Source of the DNA: Alphaproteobacteria bacterium
GTDB lineage: Bacteria > Pseudomonadota > Alphaproteobacteria > Rhizobiales > Xanthobacteraceae
Length of the DNA stretch: 64,000 nt
Direction of reading: 5' to 3'
Assembly (NCBI GenBank): GCA_005884765.1
Contig: VAZV01000159.1
Span: 1 to 64,000 of the forward strand
Of the stretch, positions 54,584-64,000 are shown piece by piece (within the stretch, counting starts at the first letter, position 1; every line of letters begins with the position of its first letter). Position numbers and translations under genes: made by a program. Under the pieces are notes generated by a model, which saw only the letters and a program-made list of their open reading frames with translations, made no database searches and was not told the origin of the DNA.

Positions 54584-55675
54584 TTGGAAAACGACAAGCC
54601 AATTCTGGTGCTGGGGATCGAGACCACCTGCGATGAGACCGCAGCCGCCGTTGTCGAGCGCCAGCGCGACGGGTCCGGGCGGATTTTGTCCAATGTGGTG
54701 CACTCGCAGACCGAAGAGCACGTTCGCTTCGGCGGCGTGGTACCGGAGATCGCGGCCCGCGCCCATGTCGACTTGCTCGATGGCATCGTCGATCGCGCCA
54801 TGAAGGATGCCGGCACGGGCTTCGCGCAGTTATCGGCGGTGGCCGCTGCCGCCGGCCCCGGTCTGATCGGCGGCGTCATCGTGGGTCTGACGACCGCAAA
54901 GGCGATCGCGATGGTGCATGATACCCCCCTGATCGCGGTGAACCATCTCGAGGCGCATGCGCTGACGCCGCGGTTGAGCTGCGCGCTGGCGTTTCCCTAT
55001 TGCCTGTTTCTTGCGTCCGGCGGCCACACCCAGATCGTCGCCGTGGTCGGCGTCGGCCAATATGTGCGACTCGGCACCACCGTCGACGACGCCATGGGCG
55101 AAGCCTTCGACAAGGTGGCGAAGATGCTTGGGTTGCCTTATCCGGGCGGCCCTGAAGTCGAACGCGCCGCGTCCGGCGGCGACCCTGCGCGCTTTGCGTT
55201 TCCGCGGCCGATGCTCGGTCGCGCCGATGCCAATTTTTCGCTGTCGGGATTGAAGACCGCGGTGCGTTACGAGGCGAGCCGGCTGGCGCCGCTGCAAGCA
55301 AGAGACGTCAGCGATCTCTGCGCGGGCTTTCAGGCGGCGGTGCTCGAATCCACCGCCGACCGCTTGAGCGTCGGCCTCAAATTGTTTCACGAGCAATTCG
55401 GCGCGCCGCGTGCGCTGGTCGCGGCCGGCGGCGTCGCCGCCAATCAGGCGATCCGCGGCGCGTTGCAGGATGTCGCGGCAAAAGCCGAGACCACGCTGAT
55501 CATTCCGCCGCCGGCGCTCTGCACCGACAACGGCGCGATGATCGCATGGGCCGGCGCGGAGCGGCTTACGCTCGGGTTGGTCGATGCGATGGACGCACCG
55601 CCCCGCGCCCGCTGGCTGCTGGACGCCAACGCCACCGCGCCGGCAGGCTTTGCCAATACGCGCGCGGGATTCTGA
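54584..55675 (+). CDS. tsaD: tRNA threonylcarbamoyladenosine transferase subunit
   Basis: 363 residues. TsaD transfers the threonylcarbamoyl group to A37 of ANN-decoding tRNAs. Motifs: [17 protein letters not shown] near the N-terminus, [18 protein letters not shown] with metal histidines, FLASGGHTQ, and [15 protein letters not shown]. The TTG at 54584 is used as start; no ATG lies in frame before the first upstream stop, and AAGGG six bases before it serves as the ribosome site. gpsA begins 2 bp after its stop. Confidence 0.96.
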   Translation: MENDKPILVLGIETTCDETAAAVVERQRDGSGRILSNVVHSQTEEHVRFGGVVPEIAARAHVDLLDGIVDRAMKDAGTGFAQLSAVAAAAGPGLIGGVIVGLTTAKAIAMVHDTPLIAVNHLEAHALTPRLSCALAFPYCLFLASGGHTQIVAVVGVGQYVRLGTTVDDAMGEAFDKVAKMLGLPYPGGPEVERAASGGDPARFAFPRPMLGRADANFSLSGLKTAVRYEASRLAPLQARDVSDLCAGFQAAVLESTADRLSVGLKLFHEQFGAPRALVAAGGVAANQAIRGALQDVAAKAETTLIIPPPALCTDNGAMIAWAGAERLTLGLVDAMDAPPRARWLLDANATAPAGFANTRAGF

Positions 55676-55677
55676 TC

Positions 55678-56658
55678 ATGTCTTCGTTCAACTCAGTTGC
55701 AATCATCGGCGCCGGCGCCTGGGGCACGGCGCTGGCCGGCGTCGCCGCGCGCGCGGGGCGCGACGTCACGCTCTATGCGCGCAGCTCCATGAGCACGGCG
55801 CAGATCAAGGCGACGCGCGAAAATCCCAAATTGCCCGGCGTGCAATTGAGCTCTGCGATCGCGGTGACTAACGACATCGGGCTCGCCGCGAGCGCGGATA
55901 TCCTTCTCCTCACCACGCCCGCGCAGAGTTTGCGGGACGCCGTGACCGCATTGGCGCCTCACATCGGCAAGGCGAAACCTGTGATCGCCTGCGCCAAGGG
56001 CATCGAGCGCGGCTCCCACCAATTCATGACCGAGGTGATTGCGGAAGCCGCGCCCGCGGCGATCCCGGCGATCCTCTCCGGGCCAAGCTTCGCCGACGAC
56101 GTCGCGCGCGGGCTTCCGACCGCGGTGACCCTGGCGGCAAAGGATGAAGTACTCGCTAGCCACCTGGTACAGGCGCTGGGATCCCCGACCTTCCGGCCCT
56201 ACCACACCTCCGACGTCCGCGGCGTCGAGATCGGGGGAGCGGCAAAAAACGTGCTGGCTATCGCTGCCGGCATCGTCGTCGGCCGGAAACTAGGCGCGTC
56301 TGCGCAAGCGGCACTGACCACGCGCGGTTTCTCTGAACTCGCGCGGCTTGGACGCGCATGCGGCGCCCGCGCCGAGACCCTTGTGGGCCTCTCGGGATTG
56401 GGCGACCTGATCCTGACCTGCTCCAGTCCGCAATCGCGCAATTTTGCGCTTGGCGTGGCACTCGGGCGCGGTGAGCCGCGGCCCCACGAAATACTCGCCG
56501 AAGGCGAGTTCACCGCCCCCGTGCTGATTGAACTGGCGGCTTCGCAAAACGTCGATATGCCGGTATCAAAGGCGGTGGCGGCGATACTGGGCGGAACGGT
56601 AACGATCGATGCCGCCATCGAGGGTTTGCTGACGCGTCCCTTCAAGGCGGAGGTTTGA
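55678..56658 (+). CDS. gpsA: Glycerol-3-phosphate dehydrogenase [NAD(P)+]
   Basis: 326 residues. It makes sn-glycerol-3-phosphate for phospholipid synthesis. The nucleotide site is [17 protein letters not shown]; catalytic-lysine parts are VIACAKGIE and [15 protein letters not shown]; the helical C-terminal domain has [14 protein letters not shown]. It is 2 bp after tsaD and is followed by the EVE pseudogene 2 bp later, so all three were one operon. Confidence 0.97.
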   Translation: MSSFNSVAIIGAGAWGTALAGVAARAGRDVTLYARSSMSTAQIKATRENPKLPGVQLSSAIAVTNDIGLAASADILLLTTPAQSLRDAVTALAPHIGKAKPVIACAKGIERGSHQFMTEVIAEAAPAAIPAILSGPSFADDVARGLPTAVTLAAKDEVLASHLVQALGSPTFRPYHTSDVRGVEIGGAAKNVLAIAAGIVVGRKLGASAQAALTTRGFSELARLGRACGARAETLVGLSGLGDLILTCSSPQSRNFALGVALGRGEPRPHEILAEGEFTAPVLIELAASQNVDMPVSKAVAAILGGTVTIDAAIEGLLTRPFKAEV

Positions 56659-56660
56659 CC

Positions 56661-57004
56661 ATGGCGTACTGGCTGGTGAAATCGGAACCTTCGAGCTGAG
56701 ACAAAATCTAGTGAACATGAGGAAGGGCGATCGCGCCTTCTTCTATCATTCCAACGAGGGCAAGGAGATCGTCGGCATCGCGGAAATCATTCGCGAGGCC
56801 TATCCCGATCCGACCGACAAGACCGGCAAGTTCGTCTGCGTCGACATCAAGGCGGACAAGCCGCTGAAGACACCGGTCACGATGGCCGCGATCAAGGCCG
56901 ACAAGAAGCTCGCCGACATGGCGCTGGTGAAATATTCGCGGCTATCGGTTCAGCCGGTGACGGCGGAAGAGTGGAAGATCGTCTGCAAGATGGGCGGGCT
57001 TTGA
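56661..57004 (+). pseudogene. EVE-domain protein gene, disrupted near its 5' end
   Basis: A GGAGG at 56649-56653 and the ATG at 56661 are intact, and the first codons give MAYWLVKSEPSS, the standard EVE opening. The frame then hits TGA at 56697, TAG at 56709 and TGA at 56712. From 56711 the downstream frame encodes KGDRAFFYHSNEGKEIVGIA through VCKMGGL, the normal C-terminal two-thirds. Judged from the family, about 25 residues (roughly 75 bp) between EP and KGDRAFF are missing. Without them the fold's first strands and modified-base pocket are lost. A GTG at 56711 or ATG at 56717 could start a truncated product but has no ribosome site. Confidence 0.85.
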
Positions 57005-57174
57005 AGAAATGGACTTTGAGGAATTATTGCGCCCGCACCATTCGACAACCCGTAACCATATAGGCCTGAGCACAACCTGCGCGGCCGGTGGTATTGTCGA
57101 CTTACCGGGGACGATCATATAGCCTGAGAGGCCTCGAAAGGCCGGTAATTTTCGATCAGCATTCTCGCGGAATA

Positions 57175-57723
57175 ATGATGCAGAACAGCGCGGATGGCGA
57201 TCGGCGATCTGATCTTCTCCCCGGCCGCCCCGGCAAGACAGCTCTGCCAACGCTCGCCCTTTTGCTCACCGGAACCGTTGTGCTTGGCGTCGCGGGTGGC
57301 TGGTTCCTCAGCCCGCGGGAGGCGTCCGACGCGCCGGTGGTCGCGATGCTATCTCCCGAGCAACTTGCCGACGCCATTCCAACTCTGGACGCGGGCGCGC
57401 AAGCGACCGCGCGTTCCGACCAACGCGAGTGCCGGGTTCCGTTCGGTTTCATCACCGTTGCTACGCCCGGCAATCCGGCGGGCGGAACGGTGAGTTTTCG
57501 GACCAGCAAATATCAGTCGCCCCCGTTCCATGTCACAGACACGCCGCAGCGGATCGCTATCCCGAGCCCATTGCCGGAAACCGGCGGCGTGGATTTGTTA
57601 TCGGCCGATGGCGACGCCAAGGGCCTTGTGGTGTCGCTCTATCCAACCGCGCGAATGGAACCGGTCAACGGCACCAAAACAGTCAAGGTGATCTGGCGAC
57701 CGCGTCCGCCATGCAAGTCCTGA
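57175..57723 (+). CDS. Membrane-anchored protein of unknown function, first gene of an AAA+/TPR cluster
   Basis: 182 residues. A basic N-terminus of about 22 residues is followed by one helix (about 27-46, TLALLLTGTVVLGVAGGWFL), then an extracytoplasmic beta-rich domain (about 60-182) beginning ATARSDQRECRVPFGFITVA. It has two cysteines (about 88 and near the end, RPPCKS), possibly a disulfide. The stop codon lies inside a 17-bp tandem repeat. 75 bp before the AAA+ gene. No family recognised. Confidence 0.7.
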   Translation: MMQNSADGDRRSDLLPGRPGKTALPTLALLLTGTVVLGVAGGWFLSPREASDAPVVAMLSPEQLADAIPTLDAGAQATARSDQRECRVPFGFITVATPGNPAGGTVSFRTSKYQSPPFHVTDTPQRIAIPSPLPETGGVDLLSADGDAKGLVVSLYPTARMEPVNGTKTVKVIWRPRPPCKS

Positions 57724-57779
57724 AAGGTTGCAAGTCCTGAAAGGTTGCAGGTCCTGAAAAGTGGCAAGTCCTGAAAAGC
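57712..57779. repeat. 17-bp tandem repeat, four copies
   Basis: TGCAAGTCCTGAAAGGT occurs twice exactly (57712-57728, 57729-57745), then two variants (57746-57762, 57763-57779). The first copy supplies the last three codons and stop of the preceding gene. It forms most of the leader of the AAA+ gene. Confidence 0.9.
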
Positions 57780-57798
57780 AAAGTCGTGAGAAGTTGAA

Positions 57799-58923
57799 AT
57801 GCAGAGCTTTCTGACGGGTCGATTTATCCTGGCCTTCATTTTCATTGGCGTGGTCTCGGCGGGAGTGAGCGCCCTGCTGTTCAGTCCGCAGGTCGGTTTT
57901 CTGAACTGGATCACGGGTTTTTTCGCCGCGATGACCCCGCTCCGATTTTTTGGCGTCGCGGTTACGATCCTTGCGGCGGCAGGCATCGGTTACGTCGCCG
58001 CGCGGATTGGCACCGATCCCATCGCGTTGGGATTGGTACCGGTCGGCAGCGGCTATACCTATGGCCGTAGGCTTTCGATCAATGCTTCGACCGGCAAAAC
58101 CGAGCTCGTTTCGCGCACGGCGGATGATGCGCTCGATGATATCGATTCGATGGTCGGGCTCGGCCCTGTCAAATCCGAAATCAACAAATTACTTGCCAGC
58201 CTCGAAGTTGAGCGCAGGCGACGCGAACAAAATCTGTCGGTCTCCGCGACCAGCCGGCATATGGTTTTCACTGGTCCGCCGGGCGTCGGAAAAACCGTGG
58301 TGGCCCGCGCACTCGGTGACATCTATCGTTCCCTCGGCGTGCTGCGCAAAGGTCATCTGATCGAGGCCGACAGAAGCCAGCTTGTCGGCGGCTATGTCGG
58401 TCAAACCGCGATGAAGACGCTCGAGGTATGTCGATCCGCGCTCGATGGCGTGCTGTTCATCGATGAAGCCTACAGCCTGGCGGCGTCCGAATGGAAAGGC
58501 GATTTCGGCCGCGAGGCGATCGAAACGCTGCTCAAATATATGGAAGACCATCGCGATCGCCTCATCGTCATCGTCGCCGGCTATCCAACCGAGATGCACC
58601 GTTTCATCGCGAGCAATCCCGGCCTTGCGAGCAGATTCACGAAGACCATCGACTTCCCGCCTTATCAAGTATCCGAGCTCTGCGAAATCTTCCGCTCCAT
58701 GGCCACCGAACAGCAGTATCTGTTGCCGATCGGTTTCGAGCAAAAGCTGTCGCCGTGGATCGAGCAGCAACGCAACGACCCGCAATGGGGCAACGCGCGC
58801 TCGATGCGTACCCTGCTTGAGAAGGTTCGCGAGGCTCATGCGCTGCGCACATCGCAAGACGCCGAGGCCAACCTTGCGGAATTTCATTTGGCCGATATTG
58901 AAGCCGCTATTCGGGACAGCTGA
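57799..58923 (+). CDS. Membrane-anchored AAA+ ATPase of the CbbX/SpoVK type
   Basis: 374 residues. Two membrane helices (about 8-29 and 48-67) anchor a cytoplasmic AAA+ domain. Walker A is TGPPGVGKTVVARAL (around 158-166), the adjoining pore-side block is IEADRSQLVGGYVGQTAMKT, Walker B is GVLFIDEAYSLA (Asp222, Glu223), and the arginine-finger region is NPGLASRFTKTIDF. CbbX, SpoVK and EccA-like proteins remodel protein complexes. No RuBisCO or ESX gene is near, so its client is unknown. 2 bp separate it from the TPR gene. Confidence 0.88.
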   Translation: MQSFLTGRFILAFIFIGVVSAGVSALLFSPQVGFLNWITGFFAAMTPLRFFGVAVTILAAAGIGYVAARIGTDPIALGLVPVGSGYTYGRRLSINASTGKTELVSRTADDALDDIDSMVGLGPVKSEINKLLASLEVERRRREQNLSVSATSRHMVFTGPPGVGKTVVARALGDIYRSLGVLRKGHLIEADRSQLVGGYVGQTAMKTLEVCRSALDGVLFIDEAYSLAASEWKGDFGREAIETLLKYMEDHRDRLIVIVAGYPTEMHRFIASNPGLASRFTKTIDFPPYQVSELCEIFRSMATEQQYLLPIGFEQKLSPWIEQQRNDPQWGNARSMRTLLEKVREAHALRTSQDAEANLAEFHLADIEAAIRDS

Positions 58924-58925
58924 CG

Positions 58926-59849
58926 ATGCAGTGGACGTCGCGCCTCGCCGCACAGCACAGCGCCCTTTGGAGCTTCGACCGGTGGTACCGGCTGTGGTGG
59001 CATGTTTGGCCGGCATCGCTGGCTTTGTTGATCTCCGGCTGGATCTGTATCGACAAGCCCGGCGGCGTGACCTCACCGAGCGCGCCTTGGGGAAAGCCCG
59101 CACCCAACGCGCCACCGCAACCGACAAGGCATTCTCCGATCCTCGCCAACTGGCCGGAAAAGCTGCACAACGACGTGATGACGTGCTTCTCCAACGCGGT
59201 CGATCTTGGCCCGCTGGTGGAAGCGTGCACGCGACTGATCGACAGCGGACTGGCCCCCAATCCTCAGCTGGTGGCAGCCTATACGCAGCGTGGATTCCTG
59301 CGGCGACTGAAGGAGCCCGATCTTGCGCTGACGGATTACAATACGGCCCTCAATATTCAGGCCGATGCGCCGGTTGTGCTGATGAACCGCGCGTGGATCT
59401 ACATCAGCCGCAGCCGATACGACGCCGCCATGCAGGATCTCAACAAGGCTATCGAGCGGTTCCCGCCCGCAGCCGCGGGGCGCGCCCGATACTATCGGGG
59501 CTTCACTTTCTTCAAGATGAAGGATTATCCCTCGGCGATGTCCGACTTGAATGAATCCTTGAAAGTCGAGCCGAACAATCCGGATCCATACCTGACACGG
59601 GGTGACGTCGAGCAAGCCCAGCAGCAATATGATGCGGCCTTGCGCGATTACGATGAATTCAGCAAGCGTGCCCCGCGCAATCCTCGCGGGCTGATCGGGC
59701 GCGGCTCGGTATTGGAAGCAACCGGTCGTCCCAAGGAGGCCTTGCCTGCCTATGAAAGCGCCGTGGCGCTGGAGCCGGCGAACGCCCAGGCGCTTGCCGC
59801 GCGCGACCGGCTGCGTTCGCAGCAGGATGCCGGCGATCAAGCGAAATAG
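58926..59849 (+). CDS. Membrane-associated TPR protein, last gene of the AAA+ cluster
   Basis: 307 residues. A hydrophobic segment near 29-43 (VWPASLALLISGWICI) probably anchors it, followed by a Pro-rich linker and about five TPR units (for example AYTQRGFLRRLKEPDLALTD; LMNRAWIYISRSRYDAAMQD; RYYRGFTFFKMKDYPSAMSD). TPRs bind partner proteins; with the ATPase 2 bp upstream it is the likely adaptor or substrate presenter. Confidence 0.82.
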   Translation: MQWTSRLAAQHSALWSFDRWYRLWWHVWPASLALLISGWICIDKPGGVTSPSAPWGKPAPNAPPQPTRHSPILANWPEKLHNDVMTCFSNAVDLGPLVEACTRLIDSGLAPNPQLVAAYTQRGFLRRLKEPDLALTDYNTALNIQADAPVVLMNRAWIYISRSRYDAAMQDLNKAIERFPPAAAGRARYYRGFTFFKMKDYPSAMSDLNESLKVEPNNPDPYLTRGDVEQAQQQYDAALRDYDEFSKRAPRNPRGLIGRGSVLEATGRPKEALPAYESAVALEPANAQALAARDRLRSQQDAGDQAK

Positions 59850-59866
59850 GGTCGGGGAAAAGCTAG

Positions 59867-59967
59867 GGCATGATCCGGAAAAAGTGGGCACCGGTTTTCC
59901 GAAAAGATCATGCTCAAACAAAAAGATAGAGCGGGATGACGATTCGAAGAAAAGTCATCACGCTCTA
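59867..59967. repeat. Intergenic repeat, 'GCATGATCC' family, both modules
   Basis: Module 1 (59867-59915) reads GGCATGATCCGGAAAAAGTG...GATCATGCTC. Module 2 (59928-59967) is GAGCGGGATGAC...GTCATCACGCTC, an inverted repeat. It is the only copy here with both complete and lies between the TPR gene and the convergent topoisomerase gene. Confidence 0.85.
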
Positions 59968-61113
59968 GGCCGCCGCCGCCGCGGTCACCACCTGCGCCAA
60001 GAGCTGCTCGCGTTTGGATTGCGAGCGATAGCCCTTCATGGTGGCGGCGAAACGCTCGAGGATGCCATCCTCGAACGCGGTGACGATGGTGTCGTGGACA
60101 TAGCTCTTGCGACAGATCGCCGGCGTATTGGACAATTCATCCGCGGCGGCGCGAACCGCGTGCAGCACCTGTTTCTTGCGGCCGCGCGCGCTCGCGGCCG
60201 GCGAAATCCGCGACAGCGATTCCAGCACCACGGCGGAGGCCATCAGGGTACGGAAATCCTTCAGCGAAATCTTGATGCCGGCGATCTCGCGCAGGAACGC
60301 GTTGACCGTGGTGGTGGACACCGTGCGGACTGTGCCGAAACCGTCGCGGTACTGGAACATGCGCTTGCCGGGCAGGCTGCGCAGGATGCCGATCGCGCGC
60401 ACGAGCTTCGCCGCGTCGCATTCCTTGCGCACGGCCTTGCCGCCCTTGGCCTTGAACGTCAGCACCACGCAATCGTCTTCCAGCGTGACGTTGGATTTGT
60501 GAAGCGTGGTGGCGCCGCGGGTGCCGTTGAGGCGAGCATAGGACTCATTGCCCGGTCGGATCGCGGTGCGCGCGATCAGCTCGATCACCGCGGCGAGCGC
60601 GAATTCGCGCGTCGGCTCCTCGCCGGACAGATGCATCGAGACGTTGCGGCGGATCTTTGGCAGCGCCGCGACCAGTTTGGCGAGCCGATGCGCCTTGCGG
60701 TGTTCACGGACCTTTTCCCAGTCGGCGTGATAGCGGTATTGCAGCCGGCCCGCGGCATCGCGGCCGACCGCCTGCAAATGCGAATTCGGGTCGGGCGAGT
60801 AACGCACCTCGATATAGGCCGGCGGCACCGCCATCGCGTTCAGCCGGCGGATGGTACCGACGTGGCGGATCGCCGTGCCGTTGGCGCGGACGAAGGAATA
60901 GCTTTTCCCGCGCTTGATGCGGCGGATCGTCAATTCGTTCTGGTCGCCGAGTTTGAGGCCCAGTTCCTCCGCCAAAGCTTGCACCGAGGTGGTGATGGCA
61001 ATATCGGGCTTTGCGGCGGGTTGTTTGGGCAGTTGACCGAGCGCTTGCGCCAGAGCCACGGCAGGATCGGCGGAACCAGGCCGCGTAGCCTCGAAATTCT
61101 GCTGATCTTCCAT
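59965..61113 (-). CDS. DNA topoisomerase IB (poxvirus/bacterial type)
   Basis: 382 residues. The N-terminal domain has FVRANGTAIRHVGTIRRLNA, and the catalytic domain has RTAIRPGNESYARLNGTRGAT, KAKGGKAVRKE, FRTLMASAVVLESL (a variant of the usual FRTW) and the nucleophile tyrosine in AICRKSYVHDTIV. Bacterial TopIB relaxes supercoils through a 3'-phosphotyrosine. Start at the ATG at 61113. It converges on the TPR gene and diverges from acs. Confidence 0.92.
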   Translation of the reverse strand: MEDQQNFEATRPGSADPAVALAQALGQLPKQPAAKPDIAITTSVQALAEELGLKLGDQNELTIRRIKRGKSYSFVRANGTAIRHVGTIRRLNAMAVPPAYIEVRYSPDPNSHLQAVGRDAAGRLQYRYHADWEKVREHRKAHRLAKLVAALPKIRRNVSMHLSGEEPTREFALAAVIELIARTAIRPGNESYARLNGTRGATTLHKSNVTLEDDCVVLTFKAKGGKAVRKECDAAKLVRAIGILRSLPGKRMFQYRDGFGTVRTVSTTTVNAFLREIAGIKISLKDFRTLMASAVVLESLSRISPAASARGRKKQVLHAVRAAADELSNTPAICRKSYVHDTIVTAFEDGILERFAATMKGYRSQSKREQLLAQVVTAAAAA

Positions 61114-61498
61114 GGTCGTAATCGCCTTGCTCCGTGTTGTCTTCGGGAAAACGCTACCTCGCGCGGCTTCGTTCCCGGTTAAGGCCTTCGGCCCGGGCAG
61201 GCCATTTAGGGGTTAACCGCCCGCATTGCGAGTCACGAATCGATCGGTGGCGGTTATTAGATACCGATCATGGGCGCCATCCGGCCGGTAACGTTGATTT
61301 TTTGAGGTGGGCCAAAGAGCCGCAGCGACCGCAGCGCTCAACTAACGCTCAACAAAAAGGGCGCTGGAGCGCGCAAGGCCAACCAAGGTCCAAGCTGCTT
61401 CCGCCTTGTCGCCGCGCTGCCAGGCGACGCATAATCGCGTCAAACAAGACGGTCGCGGCAACCCGTGCACGGGTCAGGCGAGGTGAGTGGAGGGGACG
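61114..61498. other. Gap between topoisomerase IB and acs with one inverted repeat
   Basis: 385 bp without a recognised gene. GATCGGT (61242-61248) and ACCGATC (61263-61269) form an inverted repeat with a 14-base spacer about 230 bp upstream of acs, a possible operator. GGTTAA/TTAACC motifs flank it at 61185 and 61211. No clear -10/-35 pair could be chosen. Confidence 0.4.
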
Positions 61499-63409
<1,911 letters not shown>

Positions 63410-63700
63410 ATCCCGGCAGCGCCGGCGCTGACACCCCGAAGAAAGAACAGGCGCCTGCCCCGCATGACGTGCTGATCACGCCAAAGTCAGCAACTGTGGC
63501 GCTCGTGCGGCGGTTTCCGGGCGAGTGTTGTTTTCAGGTCATTTACTTTGTTTCCGACATTTTCTTTTCTCCGCCCCCAGCGAGTGAGTCCCGTGGCCGG
63601 TGTGGAAACCGTCTGGTTAACGCACCCGGCTAAAATGCTTGGGAAAGATACCCAATCGAACCGGCTTCTTGCCGGTTTGCGGATAGCAACGGAGAAACTG
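63410..63700. other. Gap between acs and the L,D-transpeptidase gene
   Basis: About 290 bp without a recognised gene. A hairpin, AACCGGC-TTCTT-GCCGGTT (63659-63677), lies just before the transpeptidase ribosome site, with a perfect 7-bp stem. It may end an acs transcript or control translation of the next gene. Confidence 0.45.
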
Positions 63701-64000
63701 ATGTCGATGAGGATTGCGGCGGCGCTGGCTGCCACCATCGGGGCGGGATCGCTGATGACGGATGCCGCCCAGGCCCGGCCGGAAATGGTCGGCGTGCATG
63801 GCGACTATTCGCCGGGAACGATCGTCATACGGACCAACGAGCGGCACCTCTATCTCATTCTCGATGGGGGCCATGCCATGCGCTACCCGGTCGGCGTCGG
63901 CAAGGCCGGCAAGCAATGGGCGGGTACCACCCGGATCGACGGCAAATACCGCAATCCGGCCTGGTCGCCGCCGCAGGAAGTCAAGCACGACAAGCCGAAC
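63701..64000 (+). CDS. L,D-transpeptidase (YkuD family), cut by window end
   Basis: The first 100 codons are present; the 3' end lies outside the window. The signal peptide is about 1-25 (MRIAAALAATIGAGSLMTDAAQA). GTIVIRTNERHLYLILDGG and MRYPVGVGKAGKQWAGTT are the opening strands of an ErfK/YkuD domain. The catalytic cysteine motif is not reached. It cross-links peptidoglycan or attaches proteins to it. GGAG is eight bases before the ATG at 63701; a second ATG is at 63707. Confidence 0.87.
   Translation, partial: MSMRIAAALAATIGAGSLMTDAAQARPEMVGVHGDYSPGTIVIRTNERHLYLILDGGHAMRYPVGVGKAGKQWAGTTRIDGKYRNPAWSPPQEVKHDKPN

Noticed and set aside
59752..61182. 476-codon open frame on the plus strand opposite topoisomerase IB
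   Set aside because: Arg/Gly/His-rich shadow of a gene with clear catalytic motifs on the other strand.

Overview
The window is chromosomal DNA of an alphaproteobacterium, most likely Bradyrhizobium or a close relative (Rhodopseudomonas/Afipia group). The evidence is high GC, the gene order, the product types (malonyl-CoA synthetase matB, TAXI-type binding proteins, a mitofilin/Mic60-like protein between hemD and hemY, IalB-like protein, bacterial topoisomerase IB) and several families of palindromic intergenic repeats that I associate with this group. Most of the DNA is ordinary core and niche genes. I see no prophage, CRISPR array, integrase, transposase or rRNA operon. Two tRNA genes are present: Ala(CGC) and Thr(CGT).

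Layout. 0.1-4.4 kb: matB, a possible DUF3658 gene, a TauE-type exporter and a LysR regulator. 4.6-8.1 kb: complete sdhCDAB operon (complex II). 8.3-14.1 kb: hybrid histidine kinase, FkbM methyltransferase, VOC protein and a proline-rich, repeat-containing OmpA-family protein. 14.2-21.0 kb: argG, PAP2 phosphatase and a small membrane protein, rlmN, an IalB-like protein, a dienoyl-CoA-reductase-like SDR and a zinc-free quinone reductase. 21.5-29.0 kb: a membrane protein plus TAXI binding protein, an adenylate cyclase with an odd tandem-repeat insertion, YkvA, phhB, a membrane-anchored TAXI protein and a Tat-exported PhoD. 29.0-35.2 kb: divergent response regulator and Crp-like regulator, typA, amine-oxidase-like flavoprotein, DCC protein and hydrolase. 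35.4-41.2 kb: GNAT, ppa, folD, YggU, YggT, tRNA-Ala followed by a three-unit tandem repeat, a glutamine amidotransferase-like protein, SDR and TerB. 41.5-50.4 kb: second adenylate cyclase, P450, Tat hydrolase, MFS exporter, small cysteine-rich secreted proteins, polysaccharide deacetylase and two small proteins. 50.5-57.0 kb: tRNA-Thr, hemD-mic60-hemY diverging from tsaD-gpsA, then a broken EVE-domain gene. 57.2-59.8 kb: a three-gene membrane/AAA+/TPR cluster of unknown function. 60-64 kb: topoisomerase IB, acs and the start of an L,D-transpeptidase cut by the window end.

How the genes work together. sdhCDAB, matB and acs serve central carbon metabolism. hemD, hemY and the Mic60-like protein link haem and membrane organisation. 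tsaD, rlmN, typA and the two tRNAs serve translation. Two class III cyclases and three CRP-type palindromes (TGTGA-N6-TCAC) near small secreted-protein genes suggest cAMP signalling, although the Crp-like protein encoded here has an altered recognition helix. The most promising uncharacterised unit is the membrane protein / membrane AAA+ ATPase / TPR cluster at 57175-59849. Other notable points are the decaying EVE gene, short tandem-repeat expansions at several loci (one inside a cyclase domain), and an EcfG-type promoter match upstream of the OmpA-family gene.
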